From assembly GCF_001431625.1 (NCBI RefSeq), contig NZ_LLXT01000082.1, positions 51,739 to 115,738 of the forward strand: a stretch of DNA of 64,000 bases, given 5' to 3'. This document shows, in pieces, positions 8,306 through 17,254 of this stretch; position 1 is the stretch's first letter, and each line of letters opens with the position of its first letter. The notes below the pieces were generated by a model that was not told the origin of the DNA, did not search any database, and worked only from the letters and a program-made list of their open reading frames with translations. Position numbers and translations under genes: made by a program. The DNA comes from Stenotrophomonas geniculata ATCC 19374 = JCM 13324 (GTDB lineage Bacteria; Pseudomonadota; Gammaproteobacteria; Xanthomonadales; Xanthomonadaceae).

Positions 8306-10060
8306 TTACTTGACCCCGTGCATCATCTTCTTCAGCAGCGGCGCGGCAATGAAGGCGGCCAGCGCACAGCCCAGGCCGATCCACATCAGCAGCCAGAACA
8401 GGTGCGCATAGGCGCCGGCGGCGGCCACCATGTCCAGCGATTCGCCTTCCGGCACCTCGATCGCGGCCAGCTTGCCGAACAGCGCGGCCAGCGTCTCCGA
8501 GAATGCGGTGGCCAGGAACCAGGTGCCCATCATCAGGCTCATCACCCGCGGCACGGCCAACTGGGTGACCGCCGACAGGCCGACCGGCGACAGGCACATC
8601 TCGCCACTGGCCAGCAGGAAGTAGGCCAGCACCAGCCACCACACACTGGCCATCTCGCCGGTAGCGCCGACCTGCTGTGCGGCCAGTGCCAGCGGCACGA
8701 ACGACAGCGCGCCGATCACCAGACCCCAGGCCGATTTGACCGGCTTGCCCGGTTCCCAGCCGCGGCGGTCCATCCACGTCCACAGTGCGGCGAAGGCCGG
8801 TGCCAGCAGCACCAGGAACAGGCCACCCAGGTAGGTCAGCGAGCCTGCGGTCTGCGGGATCACCAGGCAGTCGCGCACCAGCAGCACCAGCATCAGCACG
8901 ACGATGGCGGCGAAGAACGTGCGCGGCGCAGCCGAACCCGGGCGCCGTTCGGACAGGCGCGCGCTGACCACGAAGCCCAGCGGTGCCAGCAGCAGCGAGA
9001 TGATCGACCACGGCAGCGGCGTACCGCCGGTGATCACCAGCGAGGGCACGATGTCCTTGGTCAGCAGGCGGTCGGTGAAGGTCACCCACGAGCCGTAGGA
9101 CTGCTCGTACATCGTGAAGAACACCAGCGCCATGAAGATCAGCACCATCAGCGCGATCATCTGCTGGCGCTGCACCGGCGTGCACTTGCTGCCGGTGAAC
9201 CAGGCGAACCAGACCAGCACGCCGCCCAGCACCACCAGCATCAGCATCAGCGCCAGGCTGATTTCACCGCCCAGCGCGAATGCGCCATTGCCGGCGGCCC
9301 ACATCAGCCACGCCACCGGCAGCACACCGAGCACCGCGCACAGATAGATGAGCCATTCGCGCGGCAGGCCCAGCACCGTCTGCTTCAGTGCCGCCGGTTG
9401 CGGCGGTTCGGCATGGCCCTGCAGGTACTTCTGGCCCCACAGGAACATCGCCAGGCCGGCCAGCATGCCGATACCGGCTGCTCCGAAACCGTACTTCCAG
9501 CCATAGGCCTCGCCGAGGAAGCCGCACACCAGCGAGGAGAACAGCGCGCCGAGGTTGATGCCGGCGTAGAACAGCGAGAAGCCCGAATCGCGGCGCGGAT
9601 CGTCCTTGGCGTACAGCTTGCCGACGATGGTGGAGATGTTCGGCTTGAGGAAGCCGACGCCCATGATGATCAGTGCCAGCGACAGGTAGGTCACCGCCAG
9701 TGCCGAGGTGTCGCGCACCACTTCGCCGTTCACCCGGTACGCGGCGTGGCCTTCGAAGGCCATGCCAAGGTGGCCGAGCACCAGCAGGATACCGCCGAAC
9801 AGCACCGCTCGGCGCATGCCCAGCCAGCGGTCGGCCAGCATGCCGCCGAATACCGGGATGCAGTACACCAGGCCGCCGTAGGCACCGAGCAGGTCCAGGC
9901 CGGCCTTGTCGCCGAACAGGTGGTATTTGGTCAGGTACAGCAGCAGCAGCGCCTTCATGCCGTAGAAGGAGAAGCGCTCCCACATTTCAGTGAAGAAGCA
10001 GACGTAGACGCCCTTGGGATGGCCCAGGAAGTCGTCGGAAGCGATAGCAGTGGAATTCAT
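8306..10060 (-). CDS. POT/PTR family proton-coupled peptide transporter
   Basis: Inner-membrane importer of di- and tripeptides driven by the proton gradient. It has 584 residues with at least twelve hydrophobic segments. Family signatures are visible: the N-terminal FFTEMWERFSFYGMKALLLLYL (the ExxERFxYYG-type motif), GGMLADRWLG, and GINLGALFSSLVCGFLGEAYGW (PTR2 signature). The ATG at 10060 is the only suitable start. Together with two S9 peptidases and an OPT transporter it forms a peptide-use block. Confidence 0.92.
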   Translation of the reverse strand: MNSTAIASDDFLGHPKGVYVCFFTEMWERFSFYGMKALLLLYLTKYHLFGDKAGLDLLGAYGGLVYCIPVFGGMLADRWLGMRRAVLFGGILLVLGHLGMAFEGHAAYRVNGEVVRDTSALAVTYLSLALIIMGVGFLKPNISTIVGKLYAKDDPRRDSGFSLFYAGINLGALFSSLVCGFLGEAYGWKYGFGAAGIGMLAGLAMFLWGQKYLQGHAEPPQPAALKQTVLGLPREWLIYLCAVLGVLPVAWLMWAAGNGAFALGGEISLALMLMLVVLGGVLVWFAWFTGSKCTPVQRQQMIALMVLIFMALVFFTMYEQSYGSWVTFTDRLLTKDIVPSLVITGGTPLPWSIISLLLAPLGFVVSARLSERRPGSAAPRTFFAAIVVLMLVLLVRDCLVIPQTAGSLTYLGGLFLVLLAPAFAALWTWMDRRGWEPGKPVKSAWGLVIGALSFVPLALAAQQVGATGEMASVWWLVLAYFLLASGEMCLSPVGLSAVTQLAVPRVMSLMMGTWFLATAFSETLAALFGKLAAIEVPEGESLDMVAAAGAYAHLFWLLMWIGLGCALAAFIAAPLLKKMMHGVK

Positions 10061-10100
10061 CGCGGAATTATAGGCCTGTGGCCCGATCCGCTTTCAGTGG

Positions 10101-10119
10101 ATCCACGCCATGCGTGGAT
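10101..10119. repeat. Short palindrome, SMAG-like
   Basis: ATCCACGCCATGCGTGGAT preceded by GTGG rather than GTAG. It is the same core as the GTAG-ended copies at 17227-17250 and 49367-49390. Confidence 0.6.
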
Positions 10120-10139
10120 TGCCGGATTGGTCTGGGCGA

Positions 10140-11288
10140 TCACAGGTACCGCAACCACGCCAGGTCACGCCTTCGCGCCTTGAACCGCGCGAACGCCCGC
10201 GTCGGCGGGTACAGCACCACCGCCAGCGCACAGGCCACCAGCAGCAGGCCGGCCACCGAATCCAGCGCGTACAGGTCACCGTGCGTCGGTCCCCAGATTG
10301 CCAGCGCGGCCAGGTACAGCCCCTTCAGCACATACAGGTGCAGCAGGTAGAAGAACATCGGCGCGGCGCCGATATCGGCCAGCGGGCGCAGTGCGCGCGC
10401 CAGTGGCGGCCATTCGTACAGGCGCAGCAGCAACAGCCCCACGCCCAGGGTCAACAGCAGGAACTGCAGCGACGGCGGGTACTTGGTGATGTTGAACACG
10501 CTCATCCATGTGCGCAGCGTGCTGCTTTGGTAATGCCACGGTGCATCCCCGTACTGGTTGGCGAACCGCAGCAGCGCGAACAGGGCCAGCGCACCGATGC
10601 CTGCCCACAGCAGCCATCGCTGGCGCTGCTCTGGCGCGCGCTCGCGACCGAACCACGGCCCCATCAGGTAGCCCAGCGCAATCACCCCGATCCAGGGCAG
10701 CAGCGGATAGGACGTGCGCAGGCGCAGCGCACCGGCCTCGATCCAGTCGCGCTGGTGCAGCACTTTCCACAGCACCGGCAGCAGGCCATTGCCCTGCAGC
10801 CGTACGCTGTCGAACAGGTTGTGCCCGGCCACCACCGCGACCGCGGCCACCAGCAGGACGGGACGGGGCAGCCACAACAGGCCGCCCAGCGCGATCATGC
10901 TCAGGCCGATGGCCCAGATCACCTGCAGGTACAGCGTGTCCGGTGGCAGCTGGAAGGTCCAGGCGAAGTTCACCAGGGTCAGTTCCAGCACGACCAGGAA
11001 CAGGCCGCGCTTGAGCAGGAGGGCGGACGTGGCCCGGCGCGGATCCGCCTGGCGCTGGCCGTACAGCCAGGCCGACAGACCGGTCAACAGGACGAACACG
11101 GGTGCGCACAGGTGGGCCAGCAGACGGCAGGCGAACAGCGCAGGGGAGACCGTCGCCGCGTCCATCGGGTCGCTCACCTGGTGCTGCAGGAAGAAGGTCT
11201 CGCGCACGTGGTCCAGCAACATCAACAGCATCACGGTGCCGCGCAGCTGGTCGATGGAGGCCAGGCGAGGGGAGGGGGAAGGGGGCAT
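10140..11288 (-). CDS. DUF1624 / heparan-alpha-glucosaminide N-acetyltransferase-like membrane protein
   Basis: Multi-pass membrane protein of 382 residues with about nine hydrophobic segments. The opening RLASIDQLRGTVMLLMLLDH and the later PVFVLLTGLSAWLYG are typical of DUF1624 proteins, which resemble the lysosomal HGSNAT acetyltransferase and may acylate a sugar or envelope polymer. No bacterial substrate is established, so this is a family call only. I chose the ATG at 11288; an ATG at 11327 also fits. No clear ribosome binding site is seen for either. It is divergent from the OPT transporter. Confidence 0.78.
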   Translation of the reverse strand: MPPSPSPRLASIDQLRGTVMLLMLLDHVRETFFLQHQVSDPMDAATVSPALFACRLLAHLCAPVFVLLTGLSAWLYGQRQADPRRATSALLLKRGLFLVVLELTLVNFAWTFQLPPDTLYLQVIWAIGLSMIALGGLLWLPRPVLLVAAVAVVAGHNLFDSVRLQGNGLLPVLWKVLHQRDWIEAGALRLRTSYPLLPWIGVIALGYLMGPWFGRERAPEQRQRWLLWAGIGALALFALLRFANQYGDAPWHYQSSTLRTWMSVFNITKYPPSLQFLLLTLGVGLLLLRLYEWPPLARALRPLADIGAAPMFFYLLHLYVLKGLYLAALAIWGPTHGDLYALDSVAGLLLVACALAVVLYPPTRAFARFKARRRDLAWLRYL

Positions 11289-11317
11289 GCGATGCAGTAA
11301 CAACAAGGTAGCATTAA

Positions 11318-11330
11318 GATATAACATATC
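11318..11330. promoter_or_regulatory. AT-rich palindrome in a divergent promoter region
   Basis: GATATAACATATC, arms GATAT/ATATC around three bases, in the 199-base gap between the DUF1624 and OPT genes. It could be an operator or a -10 region of the minus-strand gene. Weak evidence. Confidence 0.3.
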
Positions 11331-11487
11331 ATTTGCGGTGTGCCCAACCGGACTTTGCCGGGTCGGTCGATTGCCGGTCCACGTACTGGCCCATTGCGCT
11401 GCAGCACACGCCCCATCCTTTGGCACGCTGGACTTGATCTGTCCTGAACGCTAGCGTGGCAGGGATTTTTTGCCAGCAGGGGCTTCC

Positions 11488-13452
11488 ATGAACCACGACG
11501 CTGCGCCCAAGCAGCTCACCTTCCGCGCAGTGGCCCTGGCCATCGTGCTGGCGGTGGTGCTGTCGGCCGCAAACGCCTACCTCGGTCTGTTCGCAGGCCT
11601 GACCATCGCCACCGCCATTCCCGCCGCGGTGATTTCCATGGGCGTGCTGCGCCTGCTGGGCGGTGGCTCCATCCTTGAAAACAACATCGTGCAGACCGGC
11701 GCTTCGGCCGGCTCGTCGATCGCCGCCGGTGTGATCTTCACCATTCCGGCGCTGGTGATCATGGGCTACTGGCCGGACTTCAAGTACTGGTGGGTGCTGG
11801 GCATCGCCGGCCTTGGCGGCCTGCTGGGTGTGCTGTTCTCGGTGCCGCTGCGCCGTTCGATGATCGTCGAAGACCCGCTTCCGTTCCCGGAAGGCAAGGC
11901 CGCGGCCGAAGTGCTCAAGGCCGGTGAGAACCCGGGCCCGGGCCTGAAGATCCTCGGCCTGTCGGCGGTGATCGGTGCCTTCGTCAAGCTGGCCGCGGAA
12001 AGCGGCATGCGCCTGATTCCCGATGCCTGGGCCACTTCGGCCTACGTCGGCAGCTCCAAGGTCACCGCCTTCATCGGCACCAACCTGTCGCCGGCACTGC
12101 TGGGCGTGGGCTACATCGTCGGCCTCAACGTCGGCATCGTGGTGGTGTCCGGCTCGATCCTGACCTGGCACATCGCCATTCCGATCTACCAGGCGTTCTT
12201 CATGAACACCGATCCGGCACTGGCCGCGTCGGTCGCCACCGCTTCGTCCACCGAAGCCGCGTTTGCCATCTGGGGTGCGAAGATGCGCTACCTGGGTGTC
12301 GGCGCGATGCTGATCGGTGGTATCTGGACCCTGATCTCGCTGCGCAAGTCGCTGCTCAACGGCGTCAAGAGCGGCTTTGCCGCCGCCCGCAAGAGCGGCG
12401 GCCCGGTGCTGGCGCACACCGAGCGCGACCTGCCGATGAAGTGGATGCTGGTGGCCCTGGTGGTCTTCGTGCTGCCGCTGCTGGCCCTGTACCAGGCCAT
12501 CGTCGGCCAGTGGCACGTGTCGATCCCGATGACCCTCATCATGATCGTCGCCGGCTTCCTGTTCGTGTCGGTCTCGGCCTACCTGGCCGGCCTGATCGGT
12601 TCGTCCAACAACCCGGTCTCGGGCATCACCATCTCCACCATCCTGTTCGCCTCGGCCGTGCTGGTGGTGCTGCTGGGCGCCGATGGCCTCAAGCCGGTCG
12701 GTGCCGGCGGTGCGCCGCTGGGTGCGGTGGCTGCGATCATGATCGGCGCGGTGGTGTGCTGCGCTGCGGCGGTCGGCGGTGACAACCTGCAGGACCTCAA
12801 GGCCGGCTACATCGTCGGCGCCACCCCGTGGAAGCAGCAGTTGATGCTGGGCATCGGTGCGTTCTCGTGCGCACTGATCATGGCCCCGGTGCTGAACCTG
12901 CTGGCTACCGCCTACGGCATCGGCGTGAAGTCCGAGCTGCACCCGAACGCGCTGGCTGCACCGCAGGCCAACCTGATGGCCTCGGTGGCCAAGGGCCTGT
13001 TCGGTGGCGAACTGCCGTGGACCTTCATCGGCATCGGTGCCGTGGTCGGCGCCGCCATCATCGCCTTCGACAGCTGGCTGAAGTCGCGCAACGCACGCTT
13101 CCGCGTGCCGGTGCTGGCCGCCGCCATCGGTATCTACCTGCCGCTGGAACTGATGGTGCCGATCTTCCTCGGTGGCCTGATTGCCCACCTGGTGGAGCGC
13201 TTCCACAAGGTGCGCGCCGATGACGAAGAAGGCCGCGACCGCGTGCACAAGCCGGGCGTGCTGTTCGCTGCCGGCCTGATCACCGGCGAGGCGCTGATGG
13301 GCATCGCCATCGCGATTCCGATCGTGGTCAGCAGCCGCGCAGACGTGCTGGCCGTGCCGTTCCACCTGCCGGGCGCACAGTGGATCGGCCTGGCCGTGCT
13401 GTTCCTGGTCGGCTGGCTGATCTACCGCACTGGCAAGTACGCCAAGGCGTAA
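11488..13452 (+). CDS. OPT family oligopeptide transporter
   Basis: Inner-membrane transporter of 654 residues with about sixteen hydrophobic segments, the usual size of the bacterial OPT group (TIGR00733-like). Signatures include NAYLGLFAGLTIATAIPAAV near the N-terminus, ENNIVQTGASAGSS, and GSSNNPVSGITISTI in the second half. Family members import oligopeptides or metal-peptide chelates. I chose the ATG at 11488, with CAGGGG just upstream. It lies between two S9 peptidase genes and is followed by a pair of GGGGTC palindromes. Confidence 0.9.
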   Translation: MNHDAAPKQLTFRAVALAIVLAVVLSAANAYLGLFAGLTIATAIPAAVISMGVLRLLGGGSILENNIVQTGASAGSSIAAGVIFTIPALVIMGYWPDFKYWWVLGIAGLGGLLGVLFSVPLRRSMIVEDPLPFPEGKAAAEVLKAGENPGPGLKILGLSAVIGAFVKLAAESGMRLIPDAWATSAYVGSSKVTAFIGTNLSPALLGVGYIVGLNVGIVVVSGSILTWHIAIPIYQAFFMNTDPALAASVATASSTEAAFAIWGAKMRYLGVGAMLIGGIWTLISLRKSLLNGVKSGFAAARKSGGPVLAHTERDLPMKWMLVALVVFVLPLLALYQAIVGQWHVSIPMTLIMIVAGFLFVSVSAYLAGLIGSSNNPVSGITISTILFASAVLVVLLGADGLKPVGAGGAPLGAVAAIMIGAVVCCAAAVGGDNLQDLKAGYIVGATPWKQQLMLGIGAFSCALIMAPVLNLLATAYGIGVKSELHPNALAAPQANLMASVAKGLFGGELPWTFIGIGAVVGAAIIAFDSWLKSRNARFRVPVLAAAIGIYLPLELMVPIFLGGLIAHLVERFHKVRADDEEGRDRVHKPGVLFAAGLITGEALMGIAIAIPIVVSSRADVLAVPFHLPGAQWIGLAVLFLVGWLIYRTGKYAKA

Positions 13453-13456
13453 TGCA

Positions 13457-13550
13457 GGGGGTCGGATCCCTTCCCGGAGGGAAGGGCTCTGACCCCACGC
13501 TGACAGCGTCTGGGGTCAGAGCCGATTCCGCCGGAATCGGATCCGACCCC
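13457..13550. repeat. Two GGGGTC-ended palindromes in opposite orientation
   Basis: Palindrome A at 13457-13496 and palindrome B at 13512-13550 each begin GGGGTC and end GACCCC, with an internal inverted repeat. One end reads GGGGTCGGATCC and the other GGGGTCAGAGC, and the two units mirror each other. A third unit lies at 34023-34063. They resemble REP-type elements. Confidence 0.75.
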
Positions 13551-13561
13551 CGTGTCCCCAC

Positions 13562-13590
13562 AAACCGCGCTACGGCGCGGTTTGCTGTTT
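13562..13590 (+). terminator. Hairpin terminator after the OPT gene
   Basis: Stem AAACCGCG with CGCGGTTT, followed by the T-rich GCTGTTTCTGG. Confidence 0.6.
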
Positions 13591-13684
13591 CTGGCGATTG
13601 CCGCCCACAGGCATGACCGATGGCCTTGGCAGCCCCGGCCGCACGGGCCTAACATCGGTTTTTTGCCGTCCTGCGGAGACCCCG

Positions 13685-15763
13685 ATGAAACTGCGTCATG
13701 CCCTGCTGCCACTGAGCCTGCTGGCCGCCCTGCCCAGCGTTGCCGCTGCCCGTGGCCTGGAAGTCCGCGACATGGTGGCCATGGACCGCGTCTCCGCGCC
13801 GGTACTGACCGCTGACGGCGGCACCGTGGTGTTCGCCAAGCGCAGCGTCGACGCCAACCTGAAGGCCTCCACCGCGCTGTTCGCACGCAACCTGCGCACC
13901 CGCGATGCGGCGCCGCCGAAGCAGATCACCCCGGCTGGCTGGAACGTCAACTCCGCATCGCTGTCGGCCGATGGCCAGACCGTGTACTTCCTCAGCGCCA
14001 AGAACGGCAGCCAGCAGCTTTACGCGCAGCCGATCAGCGGCGGTGCTCCGCGCCAGCTGACCGACTTCCCGGTGGACGTGGACAGCTACCACGTGTCGCC
14101 GCAGGACGACCGCGTGTTGTTCAGCGCCGGCGTGTTCCAGGCCTGCGCCTCGGATCTGGCGTGCACCGAGAAGAAGCTGAAGGACGTGGCCGGCGCCAAG
14201 GCCAGCGGCAAGGTCTTCGATTCGCTGTTCGTGCGCCACTGGGATACCTGGAACGACGGCCGCCGCAATACCCTGTTCGTGGCGCCGCTGCCGTCGGCCA
14301 AGGCCGGCGCGGTCAAGGGCGCTTCTGCACTGAGCGCGACCATCGATGGCGACGCGCCGTCCAAGCCGTTCGGTGGCAACGATGATTTCGCGTGGTCGCC
14401 GGATGGTGCCAGCGTGGTGGCCAGCATCCGTGTGGCCGGCAAGCAGGAGCCATGGTCGACCAACTTCGACCTGTACCGCTTCGACGCCGCAGGCAAGCAG
14501 GCACCGGTCAACCTGACCGCGTCCAACCCGGCCTGGGATGCCGGCCCGGTGTTCAGCGCCGACGGCAAAACCCTGTTCTACCGTGCGATGAAGCGCCCGG
14601 GCTTCGAAGCCGATCGCTTTGGCCTGATGGCGATGGACGTTGCCAGCGGCAAGACGCGCGAGATCGCCCCGCAGTGGGATCGTTCGGCTGGCGGCATCGC
14701 CCTGTCCGCCGACGGTGCCAGCATCTACACCACTGCCGATGACCTCGGCGAACACCCGCTGTTCCAGATCGACGTGGCCAGCGGCAAGGCCACCAAGCTG
14801 ATTGGCGATGGCAGCGTTACTGCTGTCGACGTGGCCGGCAACAGCGTGGCCATCACCCGCAACAGCCTGAAGAGCAACGACCAGGTACTGGTCGGCCTGC
14901 TGCCGGCCGCGGGCGAAGCCATCGGCGAACTGCGCGCGCTGACCCCGGCTGCTGGCGAGGTGCTGAAGGACGTGACCTTCGGTGACTACGAACAGTTCGA
15001 GTTCAAGGGCTGGAACAACGACACCGTGCACGGCTACGTGGTCAAGCCGCACAACTACCAGGAAGGCAAGTCGTACCCGGTCGCGTTCCTGATCCACGGC
15101 GGTCCGCAGGGCAGCTTCGGCAACGGCTGGAGCTACCGCTGGAACCCGCAGACCTACGCGGGCCAGGGCTACGCGGTGGTGATGATCGATTTCCACGGTT
15201 CCACCGGCTATGGCCAGGCCTTCACCGATGCGATCAGCCAGCACTGGGGCGACCGCCCGCTGGAAGACCTGCAGAAGGGCTGGGACGCGGCGCTGAAGAA
15301 GTATTCCTTCCTCAACGGTGACAAGGCCTGTGCGCTGGGCGCGAGCTACGGTGGCTTCATGGTCAACTGGATCGCCGGCAACTGGAACAGCCCGTTCAAG
15401 TGCCTGGTCAACCATGACGGCGTGTTCGACCAGCGCATGATGGGCTACGCCACCGAAGAGCTGTGGTTCACCGAGTGGGAGCAGGGCGGTACCCCGTACC
15501 AGAAGGCCGCGAACTACGAGAAGTTCAACCCGGTCAACCACGTGGCGGACTGGAAGAAGCCGATCCTGGTCATCCACGGCCAGCAGGACTTCCGCATTCC
15601 GGTCGAGCAGGGCCTGGCTGCGTTCACCGCTGCACAGCGCCAGGGCATCGAATCGAAGTTCCTGTACTTCCCGGACGAGAACCACTGGGTGTTGAAGCCG
15701 AACAACAGCATCCTGTGGCATGACACCGTCAATGCCTGGCTGAAGCAGCACATCGGCAACTGA
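13685..15763 (+). CDS. Secreted S9 family dipeptidyl-peptidase / acylaminoacyl-peptidase-like
   Basis: Serine exopeptidase of 692 residues, resembling DPP5-type enzymes that release dipeptides in the periplasm. The ATG at 13685 starts a signal peptide (KLRHALLPLSLLAALPSVAAA). A beta-propeller follows, with WD-like repeats such as DDFAWSPDGASVV. The C-terminal hydrolase carries Ser554 in GASYGGFM, Asp635 in HGQQDFRIP and His667 in DENHWVL. The order and spacing of these residues fit an active S9 peptidase. It ends in a strong terminator and is the second S9 gene of this block. Confidence 0.9.
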   Translation: MKLRHALLPLSLLAALPSVAAARGLEVRDMVAMDRVSAPVLTADGGTVVFAKRSVDANLKASTALFARNLRTRDAAPPKQITPAGWNVNSASLSADGQTVYFLSAKNGSQQLYAQPISGGAPRQLTDFPVDVDSYHVSPQDDRVLFSAGVFQACASDLACTEKKLKDVAGAKASGKVFDSLFVRHWDTWNDGRRNTLFVAPLPSAKAGAVKGASALSATIDGDAPSKPFGGNDDFAWSPDGASVVASIRVAGKQEPWSTNFDLYRFDAAGKQAPVNLTASNPAWDAGPVFSADGKTLFYRAMKRPGFEADRFGLMAMDVASGKTREIAPQWDRSAGGIALSADGASIYTTADDLGEHPLFQIDVASGKATKLIGDGSVTAVDVAGNSVAITRNSLKSNDQVLVGLLPAAGEAIGELRALTPAAGEVLKDVTFGDYEQFEFKGWNNDTVHGYVVKPHNYQEGKSYPVAFLIHGGPQGSFGNGWSYRWNPQTYAGQGYAVVMIDFHGSTGYGQAFTDAISQHWGDRPLEDLQKGWDAALKKYSFLNGDKACALGASYGGFMVNWIAGNWNSPFKCLVNHDGVFDQRMMGYATEELWFTEWEQGGTPYQKAANYEKFNPVNHVADWKKPILVIHGQQDFRIPVEQGLAAFTAAQRQGIESKFLYFPDENHWVLKPNNSILWHDTVNAWLKQHIGN

Positions 15764-15770
15764 TGACTGC

Positions 15771-15802
15771 AGCGCCGCCCTTCGGGGCGGCGCTTTTGTT
15801 TT
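15771..15802 (+). terminator. Rho-independent terminator of the S9 peptidase
   Basis: A 10-bp stem AGCGCCGCCC with a TTCG tetraloop, followed by TTTTGTTTT. Confidence 0.9.
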
Positions 15803-15867
15803 CGACGGTGGGTGCCGATGTTCCCGCCGGTGGGTGCCGACCGTTGGTCGGCACACCTTCGCCAACA

Positions 15868-15892
15868 GCAGCCGAGCATGGCTCGGCTCTAC
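15868..15892. repeat. Single SMAG palindrome upstream of the DUF819 gene
   Basis: GCAGCCGAGC ATG GCTCGGCTCTAC, GTAG end towards the downstream gene, 12 bp before its start codon. At 15820-15858 there are further GGTGCCGA/TCGGCAC half-sites. Confidence 0.75.
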
Positions 15893-15904
15893 AAGAGCAC
15901 CTGC

Positions 15905-17134
15905 ATGATCCAGAACGACATCGTCGTCTTCGGCTTGATCGCCGCCACCCTCGGCGCCGTGTTCTGGACCGCCTCGCGCGAGCAGGGCCTGTGGAAGCGC
16001 TTCTACACGTTCGTGCCGGCGCTGCTGCTGTGCTACCTGATTCCCGGCATCTACAACACCGTCGGCCTCATCGATGGCCAGAACACCAAGCTCTACAACC
16101 CGATCGCACGCGACATCCTGCTGCCGGCGGCGCTGATCCTGCTGACGCTGGCGGTGGACATCAAGGGCATCCTGCGGCTGGGCCCGAAGCTGGTGCTGAT
16201 GTACCTGGGCGCATCGGCCAGCATCATGCTCGGCGCGGTGGTGGCCTTCCTGCTGATGCGCGCGGTGCATCCGGAAACCGTGGCCGGCGACACCTGGGCC
16301 GGCATGGCCGCGTTGGCGGGCAGCTGGATCGGTGGCGGCGCCAACATGCTGGCGATGCGCGAAGTGTTCGACGTCAACGCCACCACGTTCGGCCAGTTCG
16401 CGGTGGTCGACGTGGGTGTCGGCTACGTGTGGATGGCGGCACTGATCTTCCTGGCCGGGCGCGCCGCGAAGATCGATGCACGCAGCGGCGCCGATACCTC
16501 GGCCATCGATGAACTGAAGGAGCGCATCGCGCGCTTCCAGGCCGAGCACGAGCGCATTCCCAGCCTTACCGACCTGATGCTGATCGTGGCGGTGGCCTTC
16601 GGTGGCGTGGGCCTGTCGCACGCCATCGGCGCGCCGCTGGCGGCGTGGTTCAAGGCCAACGTCAGCTGGGCTTCGCAGTTCAGCCTGGATGCGCCATTCG
16701 TGTGGGTGGTGGTGCTGTCGACCTCGCTGGGCCTGAGCCTGAGCTTCACCCGTGCACGTACCCTGGAAGGGGCGGGCGCCTCGCGGCTGGGCTCGCTGCT
16801 GCTGTATTTCCTGATCGCCTGCATCGGCATGCAGATGGATCTGCTGGCGCTGCTGGATCGCCCGTGGCTGTTCCTGCTCGGCCTGATCTGGATTGCCGTG
16901 CACATCGTGCTGCTGTGGTGCCTGGGCAAGCTGCTGAAGGTGCCGTTCTTCTATTTCGCGATCGGTTCGCAATCGAACATCGGTGGCCCGGCCTCGGCGC
17001 CGGTAGTGGCGGCCGCGTTCCATCCGGCGCTGGCGCCGGTGGGCGTGCTGCTGGGCACGATGGGCTATGCGACCGGCACGTACCTGGCCTACATCGTCGG
17101 TATTACCCTGCGCGCGCTGGCCGGGCAGGGGTGA
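15905..17134 (+). CDS. DUF819 family membrane protein
   Basis: Multi-pass inner-membrane protein of 409 residues with about eleven hydrophobic segments. The conserved GMAALAGSWIGGGANMLAM and the C-terminal FFYFAIGSQSNIGGPASAPV are typical of DUF819 (YjcL-like) proteins. Their function is unknown; the repeated Gly/Asn re-entrant motifs suggest a carrier. I chose the ATG at 15905 because the membrane segments begin right after it. An upstream in-frame ATG at 15812 would translate through a SMAG palindrome and is unlikely. Confidence 0.85.
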   Translation: MIQNDIVVFGLIAATLGAVFWTASREQGLWKRFYTFVPALLLCYLIPGIYNTVGLIDGQNTKLYNPIARDILLPAALILLTLAVDIKGILRLGPKLVLMYLGASASIMLGAVVAFLLMRAVHPETVAGDTWAGMAALAGSWIGGGANMLAMREVFDVNATTFGQFAVVDVGVGYVWMAALIFLAGRAAKIDARSGADTSAIDELKERIARFQAEHERIPSLTDLMLIVAVAFGGVGLSHAIGAPLAAWFKANVSWASQFSLDAPFVWVVVLSTSLGLSLSFTRARTLEGAGASRLGSLLLYFLIACIGMQMDLLALLDRPWLFLLGLIWIAVHIVLLWCLGKLLKVPFFYFAIGSQSNIGGPASAPVVAAAFHPALAPVGVLLGTMGYATGTYLAYIVGITLRALAGQG

Positions 17135-17137
17135 TCC

Positions 17138-17226
17138 TGTAGAGCCGAGCCCATGCTCGGCTGCTTCTGGCTTTGCATTCGCGCTCGTGACAGCGAAGAG
17201 CAGCCGAGCATGGGCTCGGCTCTGCA
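17138..17226. repeat. SMAG palindrome pair
   Basis: A GTAGAGCCGAGC unit begins at 17139 and its inverted partner ends about 17226, separated by about 40 bases. The right terminus reads CTGC instead of CTAC. It starts 4 bp after the DUF819 stop and may terminate its transcript. Confidence 0.75.
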
Positions 17227-17250
17227 GTAGATCCACGCCATGCGTGGATG
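17227..17250. repeat. SMAG palindrome, second subtype
   Basis: GTAG followed by ATCCACGCCATGCGTGGAT, directly abutting the preceding SMAG dimer. It has a different core from the GAGCCGAGC subtype. Confidence 0.75.
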
Positions 17251-17254
17251 GCGG

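Noticed and set aside
13649..17236. Minus-strand open frame of almost 1200 codons
   Set aside because: It covers the antisense of the S9 peptidase and DUF819 genes, with low-complexity Arg/His/Gly composition and no family motif.
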